From Planctomycetaceae bacterium (GTDB lineage: Bacteria > Planctomycetota > Planctomycetia > Isosphaerales > Isosphaeraceae), in NCBI GenBank assembly GCA_019232645.1, contig JAFANO010000024.1, positions 1 to 5,005 of the forward strand: 5,005 nt of DNA, read 5' to 3'. Every line of letters begins with the position of its first letter. Positions within the stretch are counted from its first letter, which is position 1. Below are positions 1 through 5,005 of this stretch, piece after piece. A program made the translations under genes and the position numbers. The notes below the pieces were generated by a model, which was not told the origin of the DNA, ran no database searches, and worked only from the letters and a program-made list of their open reading frames with translations.

Positions 1-272
1 TTCATCACGCTGGTGATCCGGGGGCAGGACATCGGGCAGCGCGTGAAGATGAACGCGGCGACCCAGACCCGGTCGGCCAGGTCGGCGTCGGTCACCACGC
101 GGCCCGAGCGCTCGACCAGCCGGAATGCGCCGAGGTCGAATGGGTGCCCGCCGAGGTCCTGGCCGGCGCGCATCTCGGGCCGCCCGAGCAGGCTCAGCCT
201 CAGGCAAAGCCCCGCCGACACGATCACGGTCCCCAGGACGATCGAGACTCCAAGGCGATAAGAAGCATCCAT
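1..272 (-). CDS. sco1: SCO1/SenC-family copper chaperone, N-terminal part (cut by left edge)
   Basis: This is the start of a membrane-anchored thioredoxin-fold protein of the SCO1/SenC/PrrC family, which delivers copper to the CuA centre of oxidase subunit II or keeps its cysteines reduced. Ninety codons are visible. Residues 7-30 form an N-terminal hydrophobic anchor. The segment GHPFDLGAFRLVERSGR (about 42-58) matches the family's entry strand. FIFTRCPMSCPRIT (74-87) carries the CxxxC copper/redox pair, C79 and C83. The third copper ligand, a distal histidine, would lie beyond the left edge. The ATG at 272 was chosen because it gives the complete anchor, although no clear Shine-Dalgarno sequence precedes it. 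An ATG at 286 is out of frame and soon meets a stop. The gene lies 52 bp after ctaF, the last visible gene of the run, which fits an oxidase-assembly role. The family call is firm; copper delivery rather than thiol reduction is inferred. Confidence 0.9.
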   Translation of the reverse strand, partial: MDASYRLGVSIVLGTVIVSAGLCLRLSLLGRPEMRAGQDLGGHPFDLGAFRLVERSGRVVTDADLADRVWVAAFIFTRCPMSCPRITSVM

Positions 273-324
273 AATCGGCGGACCATCGACTCGACGGCAG
301 GGCGGAAGCCATCCAATGAGACAG

Positions 325-792
325 TTACGTCGGGAGCGCCGGAGACGCCGCGCCCGGCTCCAGCGGTGCCGAGAAGACCGTCTCCTCTTCCGGGTTCTCC
401 TCGGTGATCGGCTGCATGGCCAGGTCGGGGACCAGGGCCAGCGTCAGGATCATCGCCAGGATCCCAGCCGGGATCAGCATGAAGTAGACCCAGCGCCCCT
501 CGAACTTCAGGTGCATGAAGTACCAGCCCACCATCGACGCCTTGATCACGGCCCAGAAGAGCAGCCCGAGGATCAGCGTGAAGAGCATATCCTTGAAGAT
601 ATGAGCGTAGAAATACTCGATCGCCGTGAAGAACGCCAGCCCGGCCCAGACCTTGAGATAGGGGGCGTGCGACTCGATGTGCAGCTCCTGGTCGAGCGTC
701 CGGTCGGTCCGGACGTAGAGCGTCTGCGACTCGTCCGCCTGTTCCGGGGCGGGGATCGGGTGCGTCGGGTGCGGCGGGTGCGACTCGGCCAT
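325..792 (-). CDS. ctaF: Cytochrome c oxidase subunit IV (CtaF / COX4_pro type)
   Basis: This 155-residue protein is the small bacterial subunit IV that packs on the membrane core of haem-copper oxidases and supports assembly. Three membrane helices are visible at about 47-66, 69-91 and 102-122. The second ends in the family signature GWYFMHLKFEG (89-99). The N-terminus is rich in His and Pro (about residues 5-16). After the third helix comes a polar, acidic and Pro/Ala-rich tail of about 30 residues (about 125-155) that adds to the usual three-helix core. The ATG at 792 is supported by a strong Shine-Dalgarno sequence 7 nt upstream. The gene lies 46 bp after ctaE and 52 bp before sco1, so it belongs to the same transcript. 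Family membership is well supported by the signature and context. The role of the tail is unknown. Confidence 0.92.
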   Translation of the reverse strand: MAESHPPHPTHPIPAPEQADESQTLYVRTDRTLDQELHIESHAPYLKVWAGLAFFTAIEYFYAHIFKDMLFTLILGLLFWAVIKASMVGWYFMHLKFEGRWVYFMLIPAGILAMILTLALVPDLAMQPITEENPEEETVFSAPLEPGAASPALPT

Positions 793-799
793 CGATGGG

Positions 800-807
800 C
801 TCCTTCT
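800..807 (-). promoter_or_regulatory. Shine-Dalgarno site of ctaF
   Basis: On the minus strand AGAAGGAG ends 7 nt before the ctaF ATG. It is the clearest ribosome binding site in the window and fixes the ctaF start. The starts of ctaA and sco1 lack a comparable site. Confidence 0.75.
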
Positions 808-838
808 GCGATGCGAGGCGGACGGCGGTCCGGTCAGA

Positions 839-1786
839 TCACATCAGATAGACGACGGTGAACAGGATGATCCAGACGAGGTCGACGAAGTGCCAGTAGA
901 GGCCCGCCAGCTCGACCGTGCTGAAATTGTGCCGCGTGAAGATACCCCGGAGCGACTGGATGAAGATGCACGTCAGCAGGATCACGCCGCCGGTAACGTG
1001 CGCCCCGTGGAATCCCGTCATCGTGAAGAAGCAGGAGGCGAACAGGCTGACGTCGGGCCGGAAGTGGCCGGTGGCGCTGATGCCGGGCGGGTAGTGGTGG
1101 CCGAACATCAACTGGTAGTACTCGTAGACCTGGATGCTCAGGAAGGTCGAACCGATCAGGACGGTCGCCAGCAGGAAGATTGAGCCCTTGCGGCGGTCGT
1201 CGCGCTGGAAGGCGCTGAGCGCCAGGACCATCGTGACCGACGAGCAGATCAGGATGAAGGTGTTGAAAGCCGTCAGGTCGATGCTCAGGGGGTTGGTCTG
1301 GGTGTCGTAGGGCTTGGGCCAGTGGTAGGCCTTCAGGCCCTCGACCTCGGCCTCGGCGCCGGCGGCGTTCAGCGCGTCGTGCAGCGCGTCGGCCTTGTCC
1401 TTGGGGATGCCGTAGGCGACGCCGTGGGGCAGCGAGTCGAGCAGGTGCTCGGCCTCGTGCTCGTCGAGCCCGGCTTCGGTCCGAAGGACCGCGATGACGC
1501 GCGAGCGGTTCGGCCCGGCCGACTTGAGGATCACGCCCCTGGTGTCCTGGAGGTCGCGGAGGTCGGTGCCGGGGGGGTAGAGGTTGCTGTAGGCCGTGGG
1601 GGGGCTGCCCGCCCTCAGGACGATGTACGAGCCGATCAGCCCGGTGAAGAACATGATCTCGGTCGCCAGGAAGAGCCACATGGCGACCTTGCCGGGGGTC
1701 ACCGGCGGGTGTTGGATGGTCGTCCGCGCGGCCGGCGTCACGTGCCGGGCGAGCTCGGGATCGGTCGGAGGTGCGGCGTGTGCCAT
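839..1786 (-). CDS. ctaE: Cytochrome c oxidase subunit III with an inserted L7/L12-like domain
   Basis: CtaE is a membrane subunit of the aa3 oxidase that stabilises subunit I and its proton uptake. This is the five-helix bacterial form, with helices at about 32-57, 172-193, 201-223, 246-276 and 293-315. Helix 1 contains ATEIMFF with E43, the position of the DCCD-reactive glutamate of mitochondrial COX3. Helix 4 has GFHGAHV (H260, H263), and helix 5 opens with YWHFVDLVWI. At 315 residues it is much longer than usual for this form, because the helix 1-2 loop carries an extra domain (about residues 85-148) resembling the ribosomal L7/L12 C-terminus. The frame stays open and the canonical sequence resumes after the insert. 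ATG at 1786 is preferred because GAGGGTGG lies 8 nt upstream. A GTG at 1798 would add four residues but has no spaced ribosome site. The gene begins 41 bp after ctaB. Confidence 0.96.
   Translation of the reverse strand: MAHAAPPTDPELARHVTPAARTTIQHPPVTPGKVAMWLFLATEIMFFTGLIGSYIVLRAGSPPTAYSNLYPPGTDLRDLQDTRGVILKSAGPNRSRVIAVLRTEAGLDEHEAEHLLDSLPHGVAYGIPKDKADALHDALNAAGAEAEVEGLKAYHWPKPYDTQTNPLSIDLTAFNTFILICSSVTMVLALSAFQRDDRRKGSIFLLATVLIGSTFLSIQVYEYYQLMFGHHYPPGISATGHFRPDVSLFASCFFTMTGFHGAHVTGGVILLTCIFIQSLRGIFTRHNFSTVELAGLYWHFVDLVWIILFTVVYLM
1343..1534 (-). other. Ribosomal protein L7/L12 C-terminal-like domain inside CtaE
   Basis: These codons encode residues about 85-148 of CtaE, between helix 1 and helix 2. 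The segment opens VILKSAGPNRSRVI and closes DALNAAGAEAEVE. It aligns without gaps to the E. coli L7/L12 C-terminal domain as I remember it, which opens VILKAAGANKVAVI and closes KALEEAGAEVEVK. About half the residues are identical by hand count, and the order of the helix/strand elements is kept. The positions I equate with the translation-factor-contact lysines K70 and K84 of L7/L12 carry Ala and Glu here. Base composition and codon use match the surrounding gene. By family topology the helix 1-2 loop faces the periplasm, so a ribosomal role is very unlikely. The function is unknown. Confidence 0.85.
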
Positions 1787-1819
1787 CTCAGGGTCCACCC
1801 TCGGGGGTCACGGAACGGC

Positions 1820-1837
1820 GCCGGCCGTCAGGCCGGC
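1820..1837 (-). other. Hairpin at the ctaB stop codon
   Basis: A perfect 7-bp all-GC stem (GCCGGCC / GGCCGGC) with a 4-nt loop TGAC on the minus strand. The loop contains the ctaB TGA. It ends about 18 nt before the likely ctaE ribosome site and has no T-tract, so it is not a standard terminator. It could affect ctaB-ctaE mRNA stability or the ratio of assembly factor to structural subunit. Short GC palindromes also arise by chance in DNA this GC-rich. Confidence 0.4.
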
Positions 1838-2760
1838 ATCGGGTTCAAGAGCAGCAGCAGCAGGACCGTGGGCAAGTAGACGAACGAGGCCCGGAGCAGC
1901 CGACGGGCCGAGGGCTCGGAGACCTCGGACCAGAACCGGACGGCGAAGGCCAGGTAGAACAGCCCCGACACGAGCGCGCCGGCGAAGTACCACGGCCCGG
2001 CCAGCCCGACCGCCGTCGGCAGCAGCCCGGCGGGGATCAGCGCCAGCGCGTGACCGGCGGCCTGGCGGCCGGTGATCGCCCCCCGGGGGTCGACCGTCGG
2101 CAGCATCCTGTAGCCCGCGCGGTCGTAGTCGTCGCGGTAGAGCCAGGCGATCGCCAGGAAGTGGGGGAACTGCCAGAGGAAGACGATCAGGAACAGCGCC
2201 CATGCCTCGACGCCGAGCCGGCCGGTGGCGGCGGCCCAGCCGATGACCGGCGGCAACGCCCCCGGCACCGCGCCGACGGCCGTGTTCAGGGTCGTCCGGG
2301 GTTTCAGCGGCGTGTAGACGGCCACGTAGAGCACGAACGTCGCCAGCGCCACCAGCGCCGAGGCGAGATTGGCCCACAGGACCAGGATCGCCAGGCCGAG
2401 GACCCCGAGCGCGCTGCCAAAGACGGCGGCCTCGGACGGGGTCAGCCGGCCGCTGGGCAGGGGACGGCCCGCCGTCCGCCTCATCTGGAGATCGCGAAGG
2501 CGTTCCAGGTACATGTTCCAGGCGCTGCCGCCCCCCGCGACCAGGCCGGTGCCGAGCAGCGTCAACAGCAGCGTCGACGGGTTCGACGCGCCTCGGGCCC
2601 CGAGCACGAAGCCCGTCGCGACCGTCACCAGGACCATCACGGTGATCCTCGGCTTGGTCAATTCGACGTACGCGGCGAGCTTGCCGCGGGCGTCGGCCAG
2701 GACCGCATCGGCGGGGGCGTCGGCCAGGACGGTCCGGCCGGGGATCACCGCTGTCTTCAC
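1828..2760 (-). CDS. ctaB: Protohaem IX farnesyltransferase (haem O synthase)
   Basis: CtaB (COX10/CyoE, UbiA prenyltransferase superfamily) transfers farnesyl from farnesyl diphosphate to haem B, giving haem O, the substrate of CtaA. The 310-residue length is typical. YVELTKPRIT (31-40) is the family's opening motif. The first Asp-rich prenyl-diphosphate site is NMYLERLRD (82-90), followed by RRTAGRPLPSGRL (94-106). FLWQFPHFLAIAWLYRDDYDRAGYRMLP (about 194-221) is the second conserved block. Several hydrophobic helices follow to the C-terminus. In the first motif the usual first Asp is Glu (E86), a conservative change, and the middle Asp is Leu (L88). The final Asp (D90) is kept. The start is the GTG at 2760, overlapping the ctaA stop in GTGA, with GGAG 8 nt upstream. 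The same frame stays open far into ctaA, but that upstream part has no family similarity and is GC-rich shadow. Confidence 0.95.
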   Translation of the reverse strand: MKTAVIPGRTVLADAPADAVLADARGKLAAYVELTKPRITVMVLVTVATGFVLGARGASNPSTLLLTLLGTGLVAGGGSAWNMYLERLRDLQMRRTAGRPLPSGRLTPSEAAVFGSALGVLGLAILVLWANLASALVALATFVLYVAVYTPLKPRTTLNTAVGAVPGALPPVIGWAAATGRLGVEAWALFLIVFLWQFPHFLAIAWLYRDDYDRAGYRMLPTVDPRGAITGRQAAGHALALIPAGLLPTAVGLAGPWYFAGALVSGLFYLAFAVRFWSEVSEPSARRLLRASFVYLPTVLLLLLLNPMPA

Positions 2761-2772
2761 GCGACTGACTCC
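2757..2772 (-). promoter_or_regulatory. Translational coupling site of ctaA and ctaB
   Basis: The ctaB GTG (2760-2758) and the ctaA TGA (2759-2757) share the sequence GTGA. A GGAG ribosome site (2772-2769) lies inside the last ctaA codons, 8 nt before the GTG. This arrangement suggests reinitiation or coupled translation of the two haem A pathway enzymes. It is also what decides the ctaB start. Confidence 0.75.
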
Positions 2773-3710
2773 AAATCCAGAGATGAAGGCCGCCGCCCGG
2801 CCGATGGCTCCGGGGCGGTCAGGTGCCGAGTCGCCCGGAGCATCAGGACGACCGCCGACGCCAGCAGCAGCGCGGCGTTGGCCTGGTGGCCGGTCCGGAT
2901 CATCGCCTGGGCGATCGTCACCACCTGCTCGGGCCTCGGCGAGACCCACCACGCGGCCACCCCGAGCACGACCTGCAACGTCACCGCCAGCGCCATCGCC
3001 CGGGCCGAGGGCACCAGCGCGGGGACGGCCGCCCTGAGCCGCTCGACCCGCCACGAGAGCAGCGCCGCGTGGCTCCAGACGGCCGCCGCCAGCGTCGCAT
3101 GGACGGCCAGCGCCGCGTTCGAGGCGAAGTGACGGAGCCAGGCCCCCGCCACGACCTGCGCCGCGACCAGACCCAGCGTCACCGCCGCACGACGCCTCAG
3201 GTGCGACGGGTCGGCCGTCCGCGAGGTCGTCGTCACCCAGTCGCGTCCCGTGAGCACACAGAGGCTGACCATCAGCGCGAAGAAGGCCTGGCCCGTCACC
3301 CCGTGCACCGCCGCCAGCAGCGTCGAGGTCCGCGTCACCCGGAGCCCCCCCAGCGCCCCCTGGCCGATCACCGCCAGCAACGCCAGCACACCGAGCACCT
3401 TCATCGACCGCCGCCGCTCGGCCGCGAGGAACCACCCCGTCAGCACGATCGTCGCCAGCCCCACCGCCGCCCCGTAAAGCCGGTGCGTGTGCTCGACCCG
3501 CACCCCGAACGGTGCGTTCCAAAAGTTATATAAAAACATGTTTGCATTAAATGTCGTCGGCCAGTCGGGCACGGCCAGGCCGACGCGGTAGGTCGTCACC
3601 GAGCCGCCGACGCAGATCAGCGGCCAGGTGACGACGGCCGCGAAGAGGGCGACCCAGTGCAGGCCCTGGCGGTAGGTGGCTCGGGGGTCTTCGAGTTCGT
3701 CGCGCGTCAT
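2757..3710 (-). CDS. ctaA: Haem A synthase (COX15/CtaA)
   Basis: CtaA oxidises the C8 methyl of haem O to the formyl group of haem A in the membrane. The 317-residue protein is a duplicated four-helix fold of about eight membrane helices. The first half has GGSVTTYRVGLAVPDWPTTF (35-54), VEHTHRLYG with E73 and H76 (72-80), GGLRVTR (121-127) and H136 in VHGVTGQ. The second half has H204 in AVHATLAA and H275 in GHQANAA. H76, H136, H204 and H275 match the four conserved haem-ligand positions. The cysteine pair found in the first extracytoplasmic loop of many Gram-positive CtaA proteins is absent. The ATG at 3710 gives a normal N-terminus but has only a weak ribosome site. An odd stretch of A/T-ending codons covers residues 53-63. 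The gene overlaps ctaB by 4 bp and follows ctaD after a 384-bp gap. Confidence 0.94.
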   Translation of the reverse strand: MTRDELEDPRATYRQGLHWVALFAAVVTWPLICVGGSVTTYRVGLAVPDWPTTFNANMFLYNFWNAPFGVRVEHTHRLYGAAVGLATIVLTGWFLAAERRRSMKVLGVLALLAVIGQGALGGLRVTRTSTLLAAVHGVTGQAFFALMVSLCVLTGRDWVTTTSRTADPSHLRRRAAVTLGLVAAQVVAGAWLRHFASNAALAVHATLAAAVWSHAALLSWRVERLRAAVPALVPSARAMALAVTLQVVLGVAAWWVSPRPEQVVTIAQAMIRTGHQANAALLLASAVVLMLRATRHLTAPEPSAGRRPSSLDLESVA

Positions 3711-3786
3711 GATGGGGGTTTCAGGCGGGGGTGGATCCCGGGTCTCTCAAGTCTTATGTGCAATTCGGGTGTTTGTTCGCCCTGTC

Positions 3787-3940
3787 CAGATCTTCAAATT
3801 CGAGATTTCAGATTTGAAATTCCAAATTCGAGATCCCGAATTCGGTATTACAAAACTCTAATTTTATTCGAATTCTCAGATTTGAAATTCCGGATCCGGG
3901 AACTCGAATCCGGAATTTCAAATCTCTAATCTCAAATTTC
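3787..3940. repeat. AT-rich island of short degenerate direct and inverted repeats
   Basis: About 150 bp of AT-rich DNA in a strongly GC-rich window, built from variants of words such as AGATTTGAAATTCC and AAATTCGAGAT and their complements. CAGATTTGAAATTCC occurs exactly at 3809-3823 and 3877-3891. CAAATTCGAGAT occurs at 3795-3806 and 3823-3834. The palindromes CCGAATTCGG (3836-3845) and CCGGATCCGG (3890-3899), plus a small stem ATTTCA/TGAAAT (3805-3820), add to the structure. It resembles the low-complexity intergenic repeats I associate with planctomycete genomes, but that comparison is from memory. Confidence 0.75.
3878..3925. repeat. 18-bp perfect inverted repeat
   Basis: AGATTTGAAATTCCGGAT (3878-3895) is exactly complementary to ATCCGGAATTTCAAATCT (3908-3925) across a 12-nt spacer. 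Pairing stops at both ends, outside and inside the arms. It could form a strong hairpin in RNA of either strand or a DNA cruciform. No T-run follows on the minus strand, so it does not look like a standard terminator. It lies about 170 bp upstream of ctaA. Confidence 0.85.
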
Positions 3941-4000
3941 TCATCAGCAGGCCCGGACACGAGATCCCTGGAACCCGGATCCGATGCCATTCGATCTCAT

Positions 4001-4025
4001 GCAAACCCCGACCGACCGGCCGGGG
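4001..4025 (-). terminator. Candidate Rho-independent terminator after ctaD
   Basis: On the minus strand CCCCGGCC - GGTC - GGTCGGGG forms an 8-bp stem with one G-T wobble and a 4-nt loop, followed by TTTGC. It lies about 70 bp after the ctaD stop. The stem is good but the T-run is only three bases, so termination may be partial or the hairpin may be incidental in GC-rich DNA. Confidence 0.4.
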
Positions 4026-4094
4026 GCCGACCCGCCGAGGACCGTCCGCCCCGGAGCGGAGATCGGCCGACGGCCCGGAGGACGCCCGCGCGGG

Positions 4095-5005
4095 TCAAGC
4101 CATGACCGGATCGAGCGGCCCGGCCTCGACCGGCCTCGGCCGGGTCTGAGGCAGGTAGTCGACCTCGATGCCCGGCACGCTGTACTCGTAGGCCGCGTGA
4201 TAGACGGTCGGGATCGTCTCGAAGTTGTAGTGCGGCGGCGGCGACGGTGCGGCCCACTCGAGCGTGTTCGAGTGCCACGGGTTGGCCCCCGCCTTCGGGC
4301 CGTACACCAAGCTGTAGAAGAAGTTGAACACGAAGATGAGCTGCGTCAGCCCCAGCAGGAACGCGCTGTAGGTCATGAACTGGTTCATCCCGATGATGCC
4401 CGGGTTGTTGAGGTACTCGAACCCGGTGTAGTCGGCATACCGCCGGGGCATGCCGTGCATGCCGACGATGTGCATCAGGAAGAACGTGCCGTTGAAGAAG
4501 AGGAACGTCAGGAAGAAGTGGATCTTGCCCAGCGTCTCGTTCATCATCCGGCCGAACATCTTGGGGAACCAGTAGTAAATCGCCCCGAAGATCGCGAAGG
4601 TGCTGCCGCCGAAGAGGACGTAGTGGATGTGCCCGACGATGAAGTAGGTGTCGTGGATGTGCATATCCACCGGGGTGGCGGCCATGAAGATCCCCGACAG
4701 GCCGCCGATGATGAACATCGCCACGAACGACATGGCGTTGAGCATCGCCGAGGTGTACTGGATCCGGCCCCCCCACATCGTCCCCAGCCAGTTGAAGACC
4801 TTGATCGCCGACGGCAGCGCGATCATCATCGTCGAGAGCATGAACGTCGCCCCCAGCGCGGGATTCATGCCCGACTGGAACATGTGGTGCCCCCAGACGA
4901 TGAAGCCCAGCCCGGCGATCCCGGCGATCGCGAAGACCATCGGCTTGTAGCCGAACAGCGGCTTGCGCGAGAACGTCGAGATGATGTCCGAGACGAACCC
5001 CATCG
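4095..5005 (-). CDS. ctaD: Cytochrome c oxidase subunit I, C-terminal part (cut by right edge)
   Basis: This is the catalytic subunit of the aa3 oxidase, reducing O2 to water at the haem a3-CuB site and pumping protons. Numbering from the first complete visible codon (5003), HH at 39-40 in VWGHHMFQSGMNP are two CuB ligands. K68 in SAIKVFNWLGTMWGG is the K-channel lysine. HDTYF at 117-121 gives the His and Asp next to the Mg/Mn site. H125 and H127 in VGHIHYVLFGG ligate haem a3 and haem a. GMPRRYADY and NTLEWAAPSPPPHYNFETIP (near 247-266) are typical of the C-terminus. The first visible Met lies inside the family sequence (MGFVSDIISTFSRKPLFGYK), so it is not the start. The N-terminal helices, the D-channel and the cross-linked His-Tyr pair lie beyond the right edge. 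The stop is TGA at 4097-4095. Confidence 0.97.
   Translation of the reverse strand, partial: MGFVSDIISTFSRKPLFGYKPMVFAIAGIAGLGFIVWGHHMFQSGMNPALGATFMLSTMMIALPSAIKVFNWLGTMWGGRIQYTSAMLNAMSFVAMFIIGGLSGIFMAATPVDMHIHDTYFIVGHIHYVLFGGSTFAIFGAIYYWFPKMFGRMMNETLGKIHFFLTFLFFNGTFFLMHIVGMHGMPRRYADYTGFEYLNNPGIIGMNQFMTYSAFLLGLTQLIFVFNFFYSLVYGPKAGANPWHSNTLEWAAPSPPPHYNFETIPTVYHAAYEYSVPGIEVDYLPQTRPRPVEAGPLDPVMA

Larger units (their letters stand above)
3711..4094 (-). other. Non-coding gap between ctaD and ctaA
   Basis: This 384-bp gap is the longest stretch without a gene. From the ctaD side it holds about 70 bp of GC-rich trailer, a candidate terminator (4001-4025), a stretch with no recognisable element, the AT-rich repeat island (3787-3940) and the ctaA leader. 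Short open frames crossing the island on both strands translate into repetitive, charged low-complexity peptides and are not credible genes. A ctaA promoter may lie here, but I see no convincing paired -35/-10 boxes. Confidence 0.7.

Noticed and set aside
227..286. ATG at 286 as the start of the SCO1 protein
   Set aside because: It is out of frame with the CxxxC region and reaches a stop after about 20 codons. The ATG at 272 is in frame and gives a proper membrane anchor.
1771..3132. Long plus-strand open frame (453 codons) across ctaB and ctaA
   Set aside because: It is antisense to two clearly recognised genes, and its product is Arg/Gly/Gln-rich low complexity, typical of shadow frames in GC-rich DNA.
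2761..3522. Upstream in-frame extension of ctaB, giving one 564-residue reading frame
   Set aside because: The extension is a GC-rich shadow of ctaA with no UbiA-family similarity. The true ctaB start is the GTG at 2760, supported by GGAG and the GTGA overlap.
3840..3880. Possible ctaA promoter: -10-like TAAAAT or TGTAAT on the minus strand
   Set aside because: Neither has a recognisable -35 box at a normal distance, and such words are expected by chance in AT-rich DNA.
3795..3925. CRISPR array in the repeat island
   Set aside because: The repeats are short, degenerate, in both orientations and irregularly spaced, with no unique spacers of constant length.
3657..3990. Short open frames on both strands through the AT-rich island
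   Set aside because: They translate the repeat words into peptides such as DLKFQIRD, have no ribosome site and show similar sequence on both strands, so they reflect the repeats and not genes.
4085..4094. Palindrome CCCGCGCGGG directly after the ctaD stop as a terminator
   Set aside because: As a hairpin it has only a 3-bp stem and no T-run.

Overview
The window is a block of aa3-type (haem-copper) cytochrome c oxidase genes, all on the minus strand, so transcription runs from the right edge to the left. In transcription order it holds: the C-terminal 303 codons of ctaD (catalytic subunit I, cut by the right edge), a 384-bp non-coding gap, ctaA (haem A synthase), ctaB (haem O synthase), ctaE (subunit III), ctaF (subunit IV), and the first 90 codons of a SCO1/SenC copper chaperone (cut by the left edge). 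ctaC (subunit II) is not in view. It would be expected upstream of ctaD, beyond the right edge.

The genes form one biochemical unit. CtaB converts haem B to haem O, CtaA converts haem O to haem A, CtaD carries the haem a / haem a3-CuB core, CtaE and CtaF are membrane subunits packed on that core, and the SCO1-like protein helps deliver copper, classically to the CuA site of subunit II. ctaA and ctaB overlap by 4 bp (GTGA). The remaining gaps from ctaB to sco1 are 41-52 bp, so ctaA-ctaB-ctaE-ctaF-sco1 looks like a single transcript. The ctaD-ctaA gap holds a candidate Rho-independent terminator and a very AT-rich island of short degenerate repeats with an 18-bp perfect inverted repeat. ctaD may therefore end its own transcript.

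The DNA is strongly GC-rich with G/C-ending codons. The protein sequences and the AT-rich repeat island in a GC-rich background suggest a planctomycete, perhaps Isosphaeraceae-like. This is inference from general resemblance, not a database result.

The most unusual feature is in ctaE. The loop between the first and second membrane helices of subunit III contains an extra domain of about 65 residues that reads as a ribosomal protein L7/L12 C-terminal domain. By family topology this loop faces the periplasm. Lesser points are a patch of AT-ending codons inside ctaA, an altered first Asp motif in CtaB, and a hairpin with the ctaB stop codon in its loop.
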